Positions 1-9,598 are shown, numbered from the stretch's first letter. The stretch is 64,000 nt of DNA from Prionace glauca (GCA_037974335.1 CM075760.1:19982291-20046290); one strand, 5' to 3'. Numbers and translations: made by a program. The notes: generated by a model from the sequence alone, not told the origin.

Positions 1-605
1 GTGAATCGATCAGTAAATTTCTCTCAGTTTATCATTCTGGATCTGTAACTGAGGCAACAATAGATATTATTTCAGTTTTCAGTGTGAAAAGTACGAGGTT
101 GTTTTTTGTTATAATGTTGTTGTGGTTAATAGTTTCCCCCCTAGTGTAAAATTAATGTATAAATAATTTCTCATTCCTTATTCACGTTTGTTAATTCCTC
201 TTTCTATTAAGGATCTGTATTCTCTTTCTGGTTAATGTAACAGATGTACAAATATTGACGGATTCTCCGTACATGTCTCCTGTTCTCAATGTGAACCTCG
301 ATCGCTATGTTCACTTTCCTAACTTTAAAAAAAACAATTTCGCTGTAAAATATTCTCTGAATTTTTAAATAAATTTTGAATAAAAATTTAACCATCCCTG
401 TCTTGGCTTAATTCCGTTCTCCTAAACCCATCAACTCCGCTCCATTTCCCCATGATCCGGTTTCCCCCCCTTTCCCAGATAGGCATGTCCCCCCCAGTCA
501 TGGGTGGGATGTGGTTGAACTCAGGACCCTTTAGAGACAGAGTCACTGCGCCACCCAGTGACCCACCCGTGTAAAGACACCTTCATCTCTGCCTTTTTCT
601 GATCA
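1..605 (+). repeat. Module Y, copy at left edge
   Basis: Non-coding, AT-rich sequence that recurs at 26,940-27,560 (opposite strand) and 48,060-48,665 (same strand). Shared landmarks are the stretch with GTACAAATATTGACG, the TCGATCG..TATGTTCAC block and a tRNA-like remnant near 505-570 with GCGCCACCCAGTGACCCA. It is cut by the window edge. Its presence here implies that another unit of the duplicated block lies to the left. No coding potential is seen. Confidence 0.75.
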
Positions 606-1108
606 AATCCAGAGACAGAATGAGTGAAGAATGAGGAGAACCTCGGTGAATTCACTCATAAACTGGTCTGTCATGGAGTTTAGAAGGATGAGGGGGGATG
701 TTATAGAGACATATAAGATAATGAAAGGGATGGATAGGGTAGAGGGAGAGAGATTCTTCCCGCTTAGAAAGGACAGCAGTACGAGGGGGCACAGCCTCAA
801 GATAAGGGAGGGAGAGGTGCAGTTTAGATCAGAGTTGAGGAGGAACTTCTTCACTCAAAGGCTGGTGAATCTCTGGAATTCTGTGCCCATTGAAGTGGTG
901 GAGGCTGCCTCGCTAAATATTTTTAAGTCGCGGGTAGATAGGTTTCTGATAGACAGGGGAATTAAGGGTTATGGGGAGAAAGTGGGAATGTGGAACTGAT
1001 CCACTTCAGGTCAGACATGATCTTATTGAATGGCGGGACAGGCTCGAAGGGCTAAATGGACTACTCCTGCTCCTTTCTCTCATGTTTCTTTCCTATGGTC
1101 TTATGGAG
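606..1108 (+). mobile_element. CR1/HER1-type LINE, 3' fragment
   Basis: From about 672 to 999 the plus strand encodes the C-terminal tail of a CR1-type reverse transcriptase (EFRRMRGDVIETYKIMKG, then NFFTQRLVNLWNS, ending at a stop). It is followed by about 100 bases of 3' UTR with the family's usual GAATGGCGGGACAGGCTCGA and CTACTCCTGCTCC motifs. It matches the tails of the fragments at 36,267-36,589 and 45,800-46,897. Strongly 5' truncated. The bases 606-671 are not recognised. Confidence 0.85.
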
Positions 1109-1235
1109 GACCAGCAGCATTTAAACTGCCCTTAACCTTGTCTGATTCCCCTTAGTCCCCCAAAAATGAGAAATGAATTTGCTCCGAATCTTCACTCCAG
1201 GGCATGAAGAAAGATTGTGTTTCATGTGTTCAAGC
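1109..1235 (+). repeat. Decayed module X fragment
   Basis: Recognisable but diverged copy of the sequence at 47,540-47,660 and, reversed, at 21,910-22,040, 27,930-28,060 and 49,910-50,040. Landmarks are GCATTTAAACTGCCCTTAA and GAATTTGCTC. Further evidence that pieces of the duplicated unit extend to the left of arm 1. Confidence 0.5.
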
Positions 1236-1800
1236 AGGCACTAACTGACCGAACGTAAGGCAGAATGTAAATTCAGTGGACTGAATGCAGGAGGAAAACA
1301 CGAGAATAGTTCCAGAGTTCAGAAACTTCAGTGGCGAATATATTTTGGAGAGTTTGGGACTAATTTTCTTAACAGAAAGTTGCTGATGTGACTTTAATGA
1401 GGCATTCAAAATCCTGAGGGGTCTTGACAGAGTAGATAGAGAGAAACTTTCAATGGCAGAAGGATTTTGACACAGACGGCGCGGGTTGAAGTAAATTGGT
1501 GAAGGAAACATGGAGACATCAGGAAAAAAACATTTTCAGACAGTGAGTGACCCAGACCTGGAATGTGCTGTTTGAGAGTGTGCTGCAGGCAGAGCCAATT
1601 AATGGGTTCAAAATGGGATTGGATAATTGTCTGAAAATGAACAAAATGCTAAACTGTGGGGTACAGAGTGTTATTGGATGAATTGGTCCTTTAGAGGGCC
1701 AACACACACATGACGCTTCAAAACGGCCTTCTTCTCTGCTGTAAGTACTCTATCAATGTTGAAAGGGCATCGTGGTAATATCTCTGCGAGACCAATTCCA
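1236..1800 (+). mobile_element. Old CR1-type LINE, 3' end
   Basis: Translating around 1,400-1,450 gives EAFKILRGLDRVDREKL, the usual C-terminal region of CR1-type ORF2. The fragment continues into a tail with GGCCTTCTTCTCTGCTGTAA near 1,724, the common LINE/SINE 3' end of these genomes. Several stops interrupt the frame, so this copy is old. Confidence 0.6.
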
Positions 1801-1825
1801 AGGTAGGCAAATTTCTCAAGATATA

Positions 1826-2152
1826 TATTGATCCTGATAAATGTGCGGTGATGCATTTTGGAAGAAATAATGTAGAGAGGAGTTACATGATAAAGGGTAG
1901 ACCAGTTAAGAGTGTAGAAATGCAGAGGGACCCAGGAGTGCAAGTGTTCATGTCTCTGAAGGTGGCAACACAGGTGGAGAAAGTTGCGTAGAAAGCTTAC
2001 AGAATGCTAGCCTTTATAGGAAGGGGTATATAGTATAAGAGCTGGCGTCTAATGCTGCAGTTGTACAGAACGTTGTTTAGACCGCATTTGGAGTACTGCG
2101 TCCAGTTCTGGTCACCTTACTACCGGAAGGACATGGAGACCCTGCTGCTGTG
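1826..2152 (+). mobile_element. CR1-type LINE, ORF2 fragment
   Basis: Encodes the region after the RT catalytic site (DPDKCAVMHFGRNNVERSY, later LMLQLYRTLFRPHLEYCV and QFWSPYYRKDMETL). It is colinear with the LINE at 22,639-26,277, so it belongs to that family rather than to the one at 45,800. Truncated at both ends, with in-frame stops. Confidence 0.8.
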
Positions 2153-2371
2153 ACAATGCACCCTCTTGTTTAAACACTCTGCAATGATGAGGCTGGAGAG
2201 AGGAGTGAACAACAGGGAGCAGCATTGCAGCTTCTCTCCCCCCATTGAAACTGGGATTGTTTCTCCATTTGCTGCACCATCCCTACCACATCCACTGGGG
2301 GGCAGTCTGGACAATGGGCTGCAGGCAGACCTCACTGCGCCTGCGCCACATTCACACCACGGCCGGTGGCC

Positions 2372-3230
2372 ATCTTGCGTTGCCAGGGGAGACGGCGTCC
2401 CGCGCGCTGCACTCTGGGGGAATTCCCCTCCTGCACATGCGCCCAGGCAGTTACATTTGAATCTTTTAATATTTTGAATTCTGATGATTATTATTCACAT
2501 CCTCACCCGTCAGACTTTCGGTTCCTTCTCCATTAGGGAAAATCATTTCTGTTTTTTATTCCGTCTGGTTTTCAATCACACCCGCGCGGTGCGCTCTGGG
2601 AAAATACTACAGCACATGCGCGGTTCCGCCACCTGCCTCTTTATAAAAATATGTATTTTATTTAATTTTAATTCCGCTCCGGGCGGGATTTCCGGGTGGG
2701 AATTTCTCTCACTTTCTACATTTCTGAAACGCCGCTTTTTCCTCGACGGGGGGGAGGGGCTGTAGTGATGTCATGGCAATATGGCGGCTGACCCCGCCTC
2801 TCTGCAGGACCCGGGTGTTCCGCCAACGAGCAGCGGCCGGGCCGGACTGGGCAAGAGGTGTCACTGGGAGGAGCAGCGCCCGGGCGTGTTACAGCGACCC
2901 CCGGTGGTCAGGAAGGGAAATAGCAGCAGGACAGTCTCTGCCCAAAGGCTTCCCCAGTTCAGCTGCTCAGAGACATTGGGAACCTCTTCAACTGGAAACT
3001 TCAGCTTCTCACATTCACCCCCTGTGTTCAGTCATTGTTTAATAGACAACCTCTGTAGTGAAATCAGAAACAACTTGTTCACATTAAAGGGGATGGGAAT
3101 CTGAACCATTCTGCTCAAAAATCTCTGCTCGCCTTGAAATTTCAATTGAAATGTTCAAGATGAGAATTTATAGATACAAGTCATGTTGTATGTGGAACGC
3201 TCATGATGCCACAATAACATCAGTACTGAC
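2372..3230 (+). promoter_or_regulatory. CpG-rich promoter-like block, copy 1
   Basis: A GC- and CpG-rich island in otherwise AT-rich DNA, duplicated at 6,233-7,092 with a constant offset of about 3,861 bases. It contains a TATA-like TTTATAAAAATATG near 2,640, a CRE-like TGATGTCA at 2,766-2,773 and a YY1-like AATATGGCGGC just after. A stretch that could be a first exon or 5' UTR follows (2,800-3,000). No downstream intact gene is visible. The nearby zinc-finger scrap at 4,903-4,980 suggests, but does not prove, that it served a zinc-finger gene. An LTR is less likely because no paired primer-site or polypurine features were seen. Confidence 0.55.
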
Positions 3231-3444
3231 ATGTTTTCCCCTAAATGCACTAACTCCCAGTGTGATTCAGTATTTTGTTACAAAATTCCTGTGAAGGACC
3301 TTGGGATGTTTTATTGCAATAAACGTGTTATATAAATATGAGTTGTTACAGATCCCAGCAGTCAGTTTGTGCACAGTAAGATTCCACGAACAGCAACAAC
3401 TGATCAATCCATGGTGATGTTAGTTCAAACACAAATGTTGGTCG
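3231..3444. other. Unassigned stretch
   Basis: Short AT-rich stretch between the promoter-like block and the SINE. No ORF, tRNA or known repeat recognised. Confidence 0.5.
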
Positions 3445-3844
3445 CGCTGCACTGTGAAACAGTGGGTTAGCGCTGCTGTCTCACCGCCAGGGACCCGGGT
3501 TAGATTCCCAGGGGCACGGTGACACAGTGGGTTAGACACTGCTGTCTCACAGCGCCAGGGACCCTGGTTCGATTCCTGGGGGCACGGTGACACAGTGGGT
3601 TAGCACTGCTGTCTCATAGCGCCAGGGACCCGGGTTCTGTTCCGGCCTGTTTGTGTGGAGTCTGCACATTCTCCCCATGTCTGCGTGGATGTCCTCTGGA
3701 CTTCCTCCCAAATTCTGAAAGATGTACTGGTTTGGTACATTATCCCGAACAGGTACTGGACAGTGGATACTCAGGGAGTTTCATACTAACTTCATTGCAA
3801 TGTTAAGGTAAGCCTTTCTTGTGACGAATAAATAAAACTTTATA
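3445..3844 (+). mobile_element. SINE with three tandem tRNA-like heads
   Basis: Three successive tRNA-like heads (about 3,445-3,512, 3,513-3,580 and 3,581 onward) repeat with a 68-base period. Each has GGCACGGTGACACAGTGGG or its decayed form and the GCGCCAGGGACCC block. The third leads into the SINE body (CTGCACATTCTCCCCATG) and a tail with ACTTCATTGCAATGTTAAGG and AATAAATAAAACTTTATA. This tail differs from that of the SINE at 20,121, so two SINE subtypes are present. Confidence 0.75.
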
Positions 3845-3910
3845 GATCAGTCAATGTTGAAGGGATTCCAGGATCTGAATGGTTCACACCTGTTGCTGTC
3901 TTTGTCACTT

Positions 3911-3983
3911 GTTTCTGTATTTAGTGGTTATCGCGTTTGCCTAACACGTGAATGGTCCTCCTTCAAAAGCAGGCAGAAGCATT
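3911..3983 (+). pseudogene. Decayed tRNA-Val(AAC)
   Basis: Starts GTTTCTGTATTTAGTGGTTA and has the anticodon region TTTGC CTAACAC GTGAA, giving anticodon AAC. The D-arm and anticodon arm are readable, but the T-arm (CTCCTTCAAAAGCAGG) has lost the box B consensus and the acceptor ends no longer match well. Lies outside the inverted arms. Confidence 0.65.
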
Positions 3984-4089
3984 CATTTAGTGAGGGAAAT
4001 CTGCATAATTTCAGTTTGTTACTGAACATAATCTGAAACTCGATGTTGCAGCCATATACACCTTCTCAGTTTTCTAAATAAAAACCTTT

Positions 4090-4500
4090 TGTTGATGTTT
4101 TGTTTGCACTTCAGCCCCACATTCCTGATCTACGTGCACCCAGTGTGTGTGGGGGAGGGGGGGTGGGGGGAGGACCTCCTCCTGGGCCAGACACAGAGCA
4201 GTTTCACAATGGTGCAGGGTTTCAGCCAATGAGGGAGACCCAGGCTCAGGCCCGCCCCTCATTCTCTCCAATTGGTTGGAGGACCAGATGCTCCTGTACA
4301 GTCTGCCAGCCCCGCCTCCTCTTTCTATTAGTCCGGAGCTGCCATCAATCACATAGGCATTGTGACCTGTCAGTGACTGAGCATGTGCCATCCACCCGGC
4401 CAGCCTGAGGCAGATAGAACAGTTTCTACAGCGCAGAGGATTGTGGACAATCTGGCTGCCATTAGAGATGGACAGTCTTTGTTTGAATCTGGGAAAGTGA
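4090..4500 (+). promoter_or_regulatory. Promoter-like block with CCAAT and GC boxes
   Basis: GC-rich stretch holding two CCAAT-type boxes (AGCCAATGAG near 4,214 and CCAATTGG near 4,269), GC boxes (CCCGCCCC near 4,253, CCCCGCCTCC near 4,310) and then a possible untranslated exon to about 4,500. Unlike the twin CpG blocks, it occurs once. No gene follows. Possibly the orphan promoter of a lost zinc-finger gene; this is inference. Confidence 0.4.
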
Positions 4501-4663
4501 GGATGAGATCCTGCCACAGGGCATCACAGTGGATAGGATTACTGTCTCACAGCACCAGGGACCCGTGTTCAATTCCGGCCTTGGGTCATTATCTGTATCG
4601 AGTTTGCACATTCTCCCCGTTTCTGCATGCATTTCCTCTGGATGCTCTGGTTTCCTCCTACAG

Positions 4664-4826
4664 TAAAAAGTCTGACAACACCAGGTTTTAGTCCAACCTA
4701 TTTATTTGATAATATACTCACAAGCTTTCGAGGGGACTGCCTCTTCGTCAGATGAATGGAGAGTTCTGGCCTCAGACAGAGCATATAAAGCACAGACAGT
4801 TTAGAGATTACTGATTAGAATGCGAA
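4664..4826 (-). mobile_element. Penelope-like element fragment with 11-bp TSD
   Basis: Contains GTCTGACAACACCAGG, the AAGCTTTCGAGG turn and TTCGTCAGATGAATGG, matching the tails at 11,409, 26,700-26,925 and 48,670. It is flanked by direct repeats TCCTCCTACAG at 4,653-4,663 and 4,827-4,837, which are SINE sequence. Short, non-coding and truncated. Confidence 0.8.
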
Positions 4827-4902
4827 TCCTCCTACAGTCCATAGATGCACAGGTTCGGTTGATTGGCCATTCAAAATTGAGCCTAGTGTCAGGGGATTAG
4901 TA

Positions 4903-4980
4903 TTAGAGAGAGGTCATTCCTCTGCTCTGAGTGTGGGAAGGGATTCACTGAGTTAAGCAACCTAATGACATACCAATGCA
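4903..4980 (+). pseudogene. C2H2 zinc-finger coding scrap
   Basis: One frame (from 4,917) reads [20 protein letters not shown]. This is the Cys-x2-Cys half and loop of a C2H2 finger of the kind repeated in vertebrate zinc-finger genes, preceded by a GER-like linker. The first zinc-binding His position is Tyr. It sits inside a SINE and is too short to be a gene. Confidence 0.65.
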
Positions 4981-5051
4981 TGGGATTGTGGGGATAAGGC
5001 CTGGTTGGTGCAGATTCGATGGGCAGAATGGCCTCCTGCACTGTAGGAATT

Positions 5052-5190
5052 CTCATACGAGTTAGGAGCAGGCCACCCAGCTTTTTGAGGCTATTCCATT
5101 GTTCAATATGATCGTGGCTGATCTGATTATAACCCTAACCCCACTTTCTTCCTCCCCTCCCCAACCTCCCTATAGAGTACAAAACCCAAG
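5052..5190 (-). mobile_element. LINE 3' tail, decayed
   Basis: GTTAGGAGCAGGCCACCCAG and CAATATGATCGTGGCTGATC are diverged forms of the CR1/HER1 3' UTR (minus strand). The rest to about 5,190 is pyrimidine-rich and unassigned. Confidence 0.55.
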
Positions 5191-5403
5191 TTCCAGCTCC
5201 GACCATTCACACCGTGTGATGATAGTTCACGTCCATCCTGACCTCTGTCAATATGTCAGTAACAAACCCACACACCATTGTTTGTTAGTTTCACATATCA
5301 AATATTTAATAGCGTCAGGGTAACACCTGGAAAGTGAGAACAATAGCAGTTTACGTGGGTAAGTTTGGCGATCAGCAATTTGGGGTTGATGACCAATTGT
5401 TAC
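5191..5403. other. Unassigned stretch
   Basis: No gene, tRNA or recognised repeat seen. Confidence 0.5.
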
Positions 5404-5490
5404 ATAAGAACATAAGAAATAGGAGCAGGAGTAGGCCATCTGGCCCTTCGAGCCTGCCCCGCCATTCAATAAGATCATGGCTTACAGCAG
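5404..5490 (-). mobile_element. CR1/HER1-type LINE 3' end only
   Basis: ACATAAGAACATAAGAAATA and GGAGCAGGAGTAGGCCATCT, then CCATTCAATAAGATCATGGC: the last 80 or so bases of the LINE family at 45,800, minus strand. Extreme 5' truncation. Confidence 0.85.
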
Positions 5491-6232
5491 AGAGGGTGTC
5501 CATCCAGCCCTTTGTGAGCACATGGTGGATCTGACGGACAAGATGGACATGAAGGGATATGAGAAAGAAACGAGGGGAAGATGTGGGGTTCAGGGGAAGC
5601 CGTTCAGTCCAATGGGCTAGTGGAAGGGAGGAAGCAGCAGAGGCAGCTGATCAGATTGTCTCAATCTTAGTGACAGAGGAACTCCATGAAATCCTCACAC
5701 TTATTGTTGGAGGTGAGGACGGAGGAGTCAGGGGAGGGGAGAGACCTGACGACGTCGGAGTTAGTAAAAAGAATACAAGTTTATTTGATGCAAAGTTGAT
5801 TTATTTGACTTTTAGCAAGATGATCAGCCCCTATAGCTAGGGTGGGGTTTACTGACATCAGCAGAAACAGACCCCAATGAACATGATTCAATCCTGAACA
5901 TGATTAACAGCAAAATCTGATCACTGTATTTAATTGTGAACTCACTGGTATCTCAGCACATGGGATAAATAAGCAAATTCCTTCCAACATTCAGGGCAGG
6001 TGGAGGCTGTCCACACTGTGAAATTTCTGGGTACAGTGAGTTAAAATTATTTCCTGGGTGCATCTGCAGTGAGAGCACCTGAACGGTATCTCATCAGTAT
6101 GAACATGTAGAAGTTACAGTTCCCAGGAACATTTATTGTATTTCCCACAGTCCCGAGATTTAAAGGGTTTTTCCCAATGTGAAATTACTGGTGATCGAAG
6201 GAGGCAGGATGACTGAGAGGATCTGTTTTCTC
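5491..6232. other. Unassigned stretch, possible old repeat
   Basis: Between 5,640 and 5,720 there is a block (GATCAGATTGTCTCAATC, then AGGAACTCCATGAAATCCTC) that looks like an interspersed repeat, but I cannot name its family. The remainder to 6,232 shows no ORF of note and no tRNA. Confidence 0.35.
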
Positions 6233-7092
6233 ATTTTGCGTTGCCAGGGGAGACGGCGTCCCGCGCGCTGCACTCTGAGGGAATTCTCCGTCTGCAGATG
6301 CGCCCAGGCAGTTACATTTGAATCTTTTAATATTTTGAATTCTGATGATTATTATTCACATCCTCACCCGTCAGACTTTCGGTTCCTTCTCCATTCGGGA
6401 AAATCGTTTCCGTTTTTTATTCCGTCTGTTTTTCAATCACACCCGCGCGGTGCGCTCTGGGAAAATACTACAGCACATGCGCGGTTCCGCCACCCGCCTC
6501 TTTATAAAAATATGTATTTTATTTAATTTTAATTCCGCTCCGGGCGGGATTTCCGGGTGGGAATTTCTCTCACTTTCTACATTTCTGAACCGTCGCTTTT
6601 TCCTCGACGGGTGGAGGGGCTGACGGTGACGTCACGGAAATATGGCCGCTGGCCCCGCCACTCTGCAGGCCCCGGATGTTCCGCCAACGAGCAGCGGCCG
6701 GGCCGGTGTGGGCAAGAGGTGACACTGGGCGGAGCAGCGCCCGGGCGTGTTACAGCGACCCCCGGTGGTCAGGAAGGGAAATAGCAGCAACGCAGTCTCT
6801 GCCCAAAGGCTTCCCCAGTTCAGTTGCTCAGAGACACTGGGAACCTCTTCAACTGGAAACTTCAGCTTCTCACATTCACCCCGTGTGTTCAGTCAATGTT
6901 TAATAGACAACCTGTGTAGGGAAATCAGAAACAACTTGTTCACATTAAAGATGGTGGGAATCTGAACCATTCTGCTCAAAAAGCTCTACTTGCCCTGAAA
7001 TTTCAATTGAAATGTTCAAGATGAGAATTTATAGATACAAGTCATGTTGTATGTGGAACGCTCATGATGCCACAATAAGATCAGTACAGACA
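6233..7092 (+). promoter_or_regulatory. CpG-rich promoter-like block, copy 2
   Basis: Direct duplicate of 2,372-3,230. This copy keeps the palindromic CRE TGACGTCA at 6,627-6,634, where copy 1 has TGATGTCA. It has a changed YY1-like site (ATATGGCCGC). The TATA-like stretch and the putative 5' UTR exon are conserved. Because its CpG sites are better preserved, it is the better candidate for a still-active or recently active promoter. No gene is seen downstream. Confidence 0.55.
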
Positions 7093-7179
7093 TCTCACAG
7101 GGTTGTGTGAGTGGAGAAGGTGTCAGAGATGGAATGGCTAAATATAGAGCTACAGAGCCTCTTGGGTAAAGAAAAATGG

Positions 7180-7480
7180 CAGTACAAAGAACAGGGAAAA
7201 TTACAGCCCAGGATCATACCATTCGGCCCTTCAAACCTTCACTGACCATGCTGTCCGACTTAACTAAAACCCCCCATCCTTCCGGGACCATATCTGTTTA
7301 TTTCCATCCTATTTATGTACTTGTCAAGTGATGTAAAAGTCACAACTGCATCCGCTTCTACTATCTCTCCCCGGCAGCGAGTTCCGGGAACCCACTACTC
7401 TCTGTGCAAATAATCTGCCATGTCCATTTCCTTTAAACCTTGCCCCTCGCACCTTAAAGCATGCCTTCATCGGCCGGAGC
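7180..7480 (-). mobile_element. CR1-type LINE 3' fragment
   Basis: Begins AAAGAACAGGGAAAATTACA and CATTCGGCCC, the 3' end of a CR1-type LINE on the minus strand, and runs to TTTAAACCTTGCCCCTCGCA and a little beyond. The part around 7,400-7,480 reappears in copy 2 at 47,240-47,330, so it predates that duplication. Confidence 0.75.
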
Positions 7481-8123
7481 ATTTTGTTGCTGAACAGTAT
7501 CTGAATCTCGATGTTACACCCATAGTATCTTCGCTCTGGCCTCGGCCTCAAATACTTTGTGTCAAATCAGAAATGATAAATTGTTTGATGCAATGCCAGG
7601 AAAGAAACTTTCCTATTTTGACACCTGCACATATCAGCAAGTCATCCAGTCTACAAGACAATTTAATAGGTTTAGGTGCAGACGAACATAGTTAATCACC
7701 ATCTGAAACATGCTAGGGTGAGGGAAGTCTGTATGATTTCAGATTTGGTGCTGAATATTATCAGAATCTCGATGTTACAGTCATATTATCTTTGCTCTGA
7801 CCTCAGCTTGAAATGCTTTCTCCAAAATCAGAAATGCTGAATTTTATGGAAAAAAATGACAAAATTGTGTAAATTCTCTAAGACATGTTTAATTTTGTCC
7901 AAAATGTATTTGAGTTTATTTATTTATTTAATATCCTAATCTTATTTAATGATTTTTTTCCCGAAAAAAACTTAAAATAGTCAGTTGCTGTTCATTAGCA
8001 ATTTCCGAACATTACTTTCTCCAGAGAAGCTGAAAATATGCTTGCCAGCATTTGTCTGAGTAAGTATAAAGCTGTTAAATACCTTTTTCATCGAAAGTAA
8101 CAAGGAATTTGTGAACACCTTTT
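7481..8123. repeat. Module Z and outer end of arm 1
   Basis: Sequence of 7,540-7,830 matches 46,895-47,330 reversed. A related pair lies at 38,340-38,540 and 40,160-40,400 (CAGATGGTGATTAACC.. and GTCTGCACCTA.. landmarks). From about 7,820 onward the match to arm 3 begins. Non-coding. Confidence 0.6.
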
Positions 8124-8196
8124 AAAACTTTGCATTGAGCGAACTAGGAATCTTCTGATCCGTAGTCAGACACGTTATCCATTGCGCCACCGGCCC
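8124..8196 (-). pseudogene. Decayed tRNA-Arg(ACG)
   Basis: On the minus strand the 5' half matches vertebrate tRNA-Arg(ACG) closely (GGGCCGGTGGCGCAATGG, anticodon arm CTGACTACGGATCAG). The T-arm and 3' acceptor are replaced by unrelated sequence, so the acceptor stem cannot form. The same loss is present at 45,410 and 63,164, so it is ancestral. Confidence 0.8.
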
Positions 8197-8465
8197 ACAT
8201 GGGAAAGTGGGATAGTTGTTACATATTAGCTCGACGTTTCGAAAGTTTCAGGCAGAAACATTGTGAAAAAGTTTGCGTTTACTTGTGAGGAAAAGGTCCA
8301 TTATTGGGATTGTCTTTATTCATTTACGATCATCTCTAATTGCCCTTGGATTGAGTAACAGCAGTTGAACGGGCTGGGAAATTCTCCTCTCGATTAGGAC
8401 TTGGTGATAAATTTAAATGAAACGTCCTTCAGCCAATCCATCATCTGTATTTGCAAATTAAAACA

Positions 8466-8537
8466 AGGTTCCACCGAGATTTGAACTCGGATCGCTGGAT
8501 TCAGAGTCCATAGTGCTCACCATTACACCACAGAACC
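8466..8537 (-). tRNA. tRNA-Gln-CTG: tRNA-Gln(CTG), arm 1
   Basis: 72 nt. Acceptor GGTTCTG pairs with TGGAACC, the anticodon loop is CTCTGAA (anticodon CTG), and the T-arm GAGTTCAAATCTC is standard for Gln. One mismatch lies at the top of the anticodon stem, absent from the copies at 45,069 and 62,824. Probably functional. Confidence 0.88.
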
Positions 8538-8933
8538 CAACACGGGGTGACAACCTGAAAATCGTGGATCAATACTTGTGCCAATTTGAACAGCAGGGCG
8601 CAATATCAGTCCCGTTGCACAATTATTCACATTTATATTTCCCTTGCTGGTTCCTCCTGTAAAAGCGAGTAGGCTCCCTTCCACTGCATTAAATTTCACT
8701 GTAACTGACCACATTCAAACACCAATGTTTGCATCGAAATGACAGAAACCTTACTGCAGTAAATCCACTGAACAACATCAGCTTATCACAGCTCTGCTTT
8801 CATCACACTGGAAGCCAATGTGAAAATATAAACAATTTCAAATCTTAACAGACAGGAAGGAGTGTGTGAGTGCGGACAATTGGCGCTGTGCACATTCCTG
8901 TAACCAGTATCTGGGAGAATCAGGCAGATGGGA

Positions 8934-9150
8934 TCCTGGGGGTCTCGTGGTTAGGATTCAGCGCTTTCAGATGTCGCAGACTGGCCTCGATATATGAAGA
9001 TTTAATGCATTTTTTAACGTAAGAGTAAAAAGCTTTGGGGTTTTCCTTTATCCGACTTGCCAAGGACTTCTCGTGCCCCCTACTAGCTCTCCTAAGCCCT
9101 ATTTTTTTAACTCATTCCGACCTAACTTGGAACCCTATATAGGTGTTATC
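8934..9150 (+). pseudogene. tRNA-Glu relic joined to LINE ORF2 scrap
   Basis: 8,934-8,992 resembles tRNA-Glu(TTC) from the 5' end through the anticodon (GTCTCGTGGTTAGGATTC, GCGCTTTCA) but lacks a T-arm. Right after it, on the minus strand, lies a piece of CR1 ORF2 between the endonuclease and RT domains (residues like KENPKAFYSYVKK in the arm 3 copy). The same fusion is at 44,460-44,674 and 62,220-62,428. Confidence 0.7.
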
Positions 9151-9598
9151 AAATGTAGAAAGTGGAAGTTTGGCCTGGTGTCGCATTGGGTAGCAGTTTT
9201 GAAGAAATGTAGCAACTTAAAGCTTTTGCAGAATGGCATGATGCGTATTGTAGTGATATGGGTTGAGTACAAGAGACAGTGTGAAAATAATCTGAATACG
9301 TTTTAAGCGTGTTTAGACTGATGTGGTGAAAGCAGAGGCTTATTTTGGAGAATGAGGCTGGGTGAGAGGGGGACTGTTGCGGAGTGTTTGTGTTTTGGAG
9401 GAAGGTTGAAAGTTTGAGATGCGGTTGTGAATGAAAGGAAGGTGTTGAACAGCATTAGAGGCTTGTGCGATGTTGCGTGTGAGATTTGAGTGAGAACATT
9501 TGTGGGCATTTGGGGAATGAAAGGACAAAGTAAGGAAATTACAATGCTGCTGAGTGTGAAGGAAGAGAGAGCATGTGGGAATCGCACTAGCAAGAGCA
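9151..9598. other. tRNA-Gly upstream spacer
   Basis: Conserved between the three units (44,007-44,460 and 61,763-62,220, reversed). It contains weak ORFs that are shared only because the DNA is recently duplicated. No gene seen. Confidence 0.6.

Larger units (their letters stand above)
4520..5060 (+). mobile_element. SINE split by a Penelope-like insertion and a zinc-finger scrap
   Basis: The tRNA-like head (4,520-4,580) and body (GTTTGCACATTCTCCCCG) run to 4,663. A Penelope-like piece fills 4,664-4,826. The SINE resumes at 4,838 (TCCATAGATGCACAGG) to about 4,902. A foreign 78-base zinc-finger stretch follows. The SINE tail (GGGCAGAATGGCCTCCTGCA) then runs from 4,981 to about 5,051. The parts on either side are in the normal SINE order and orientation. 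Confidence 0.75.

Noticed and set aside
2120-2477. ORFs in the CpG-rich block
   Set aside because: GC-rich DNA has few stops by chance. Frames are not conserved between the twin blocks.
2372-3230. The twin blocks as paired long terminal repeats
   Set aside because: No element-like coding sequence, primer-binding or polypurine site between them. The content between is SINE, tRNA relic and promoter-like DNA.
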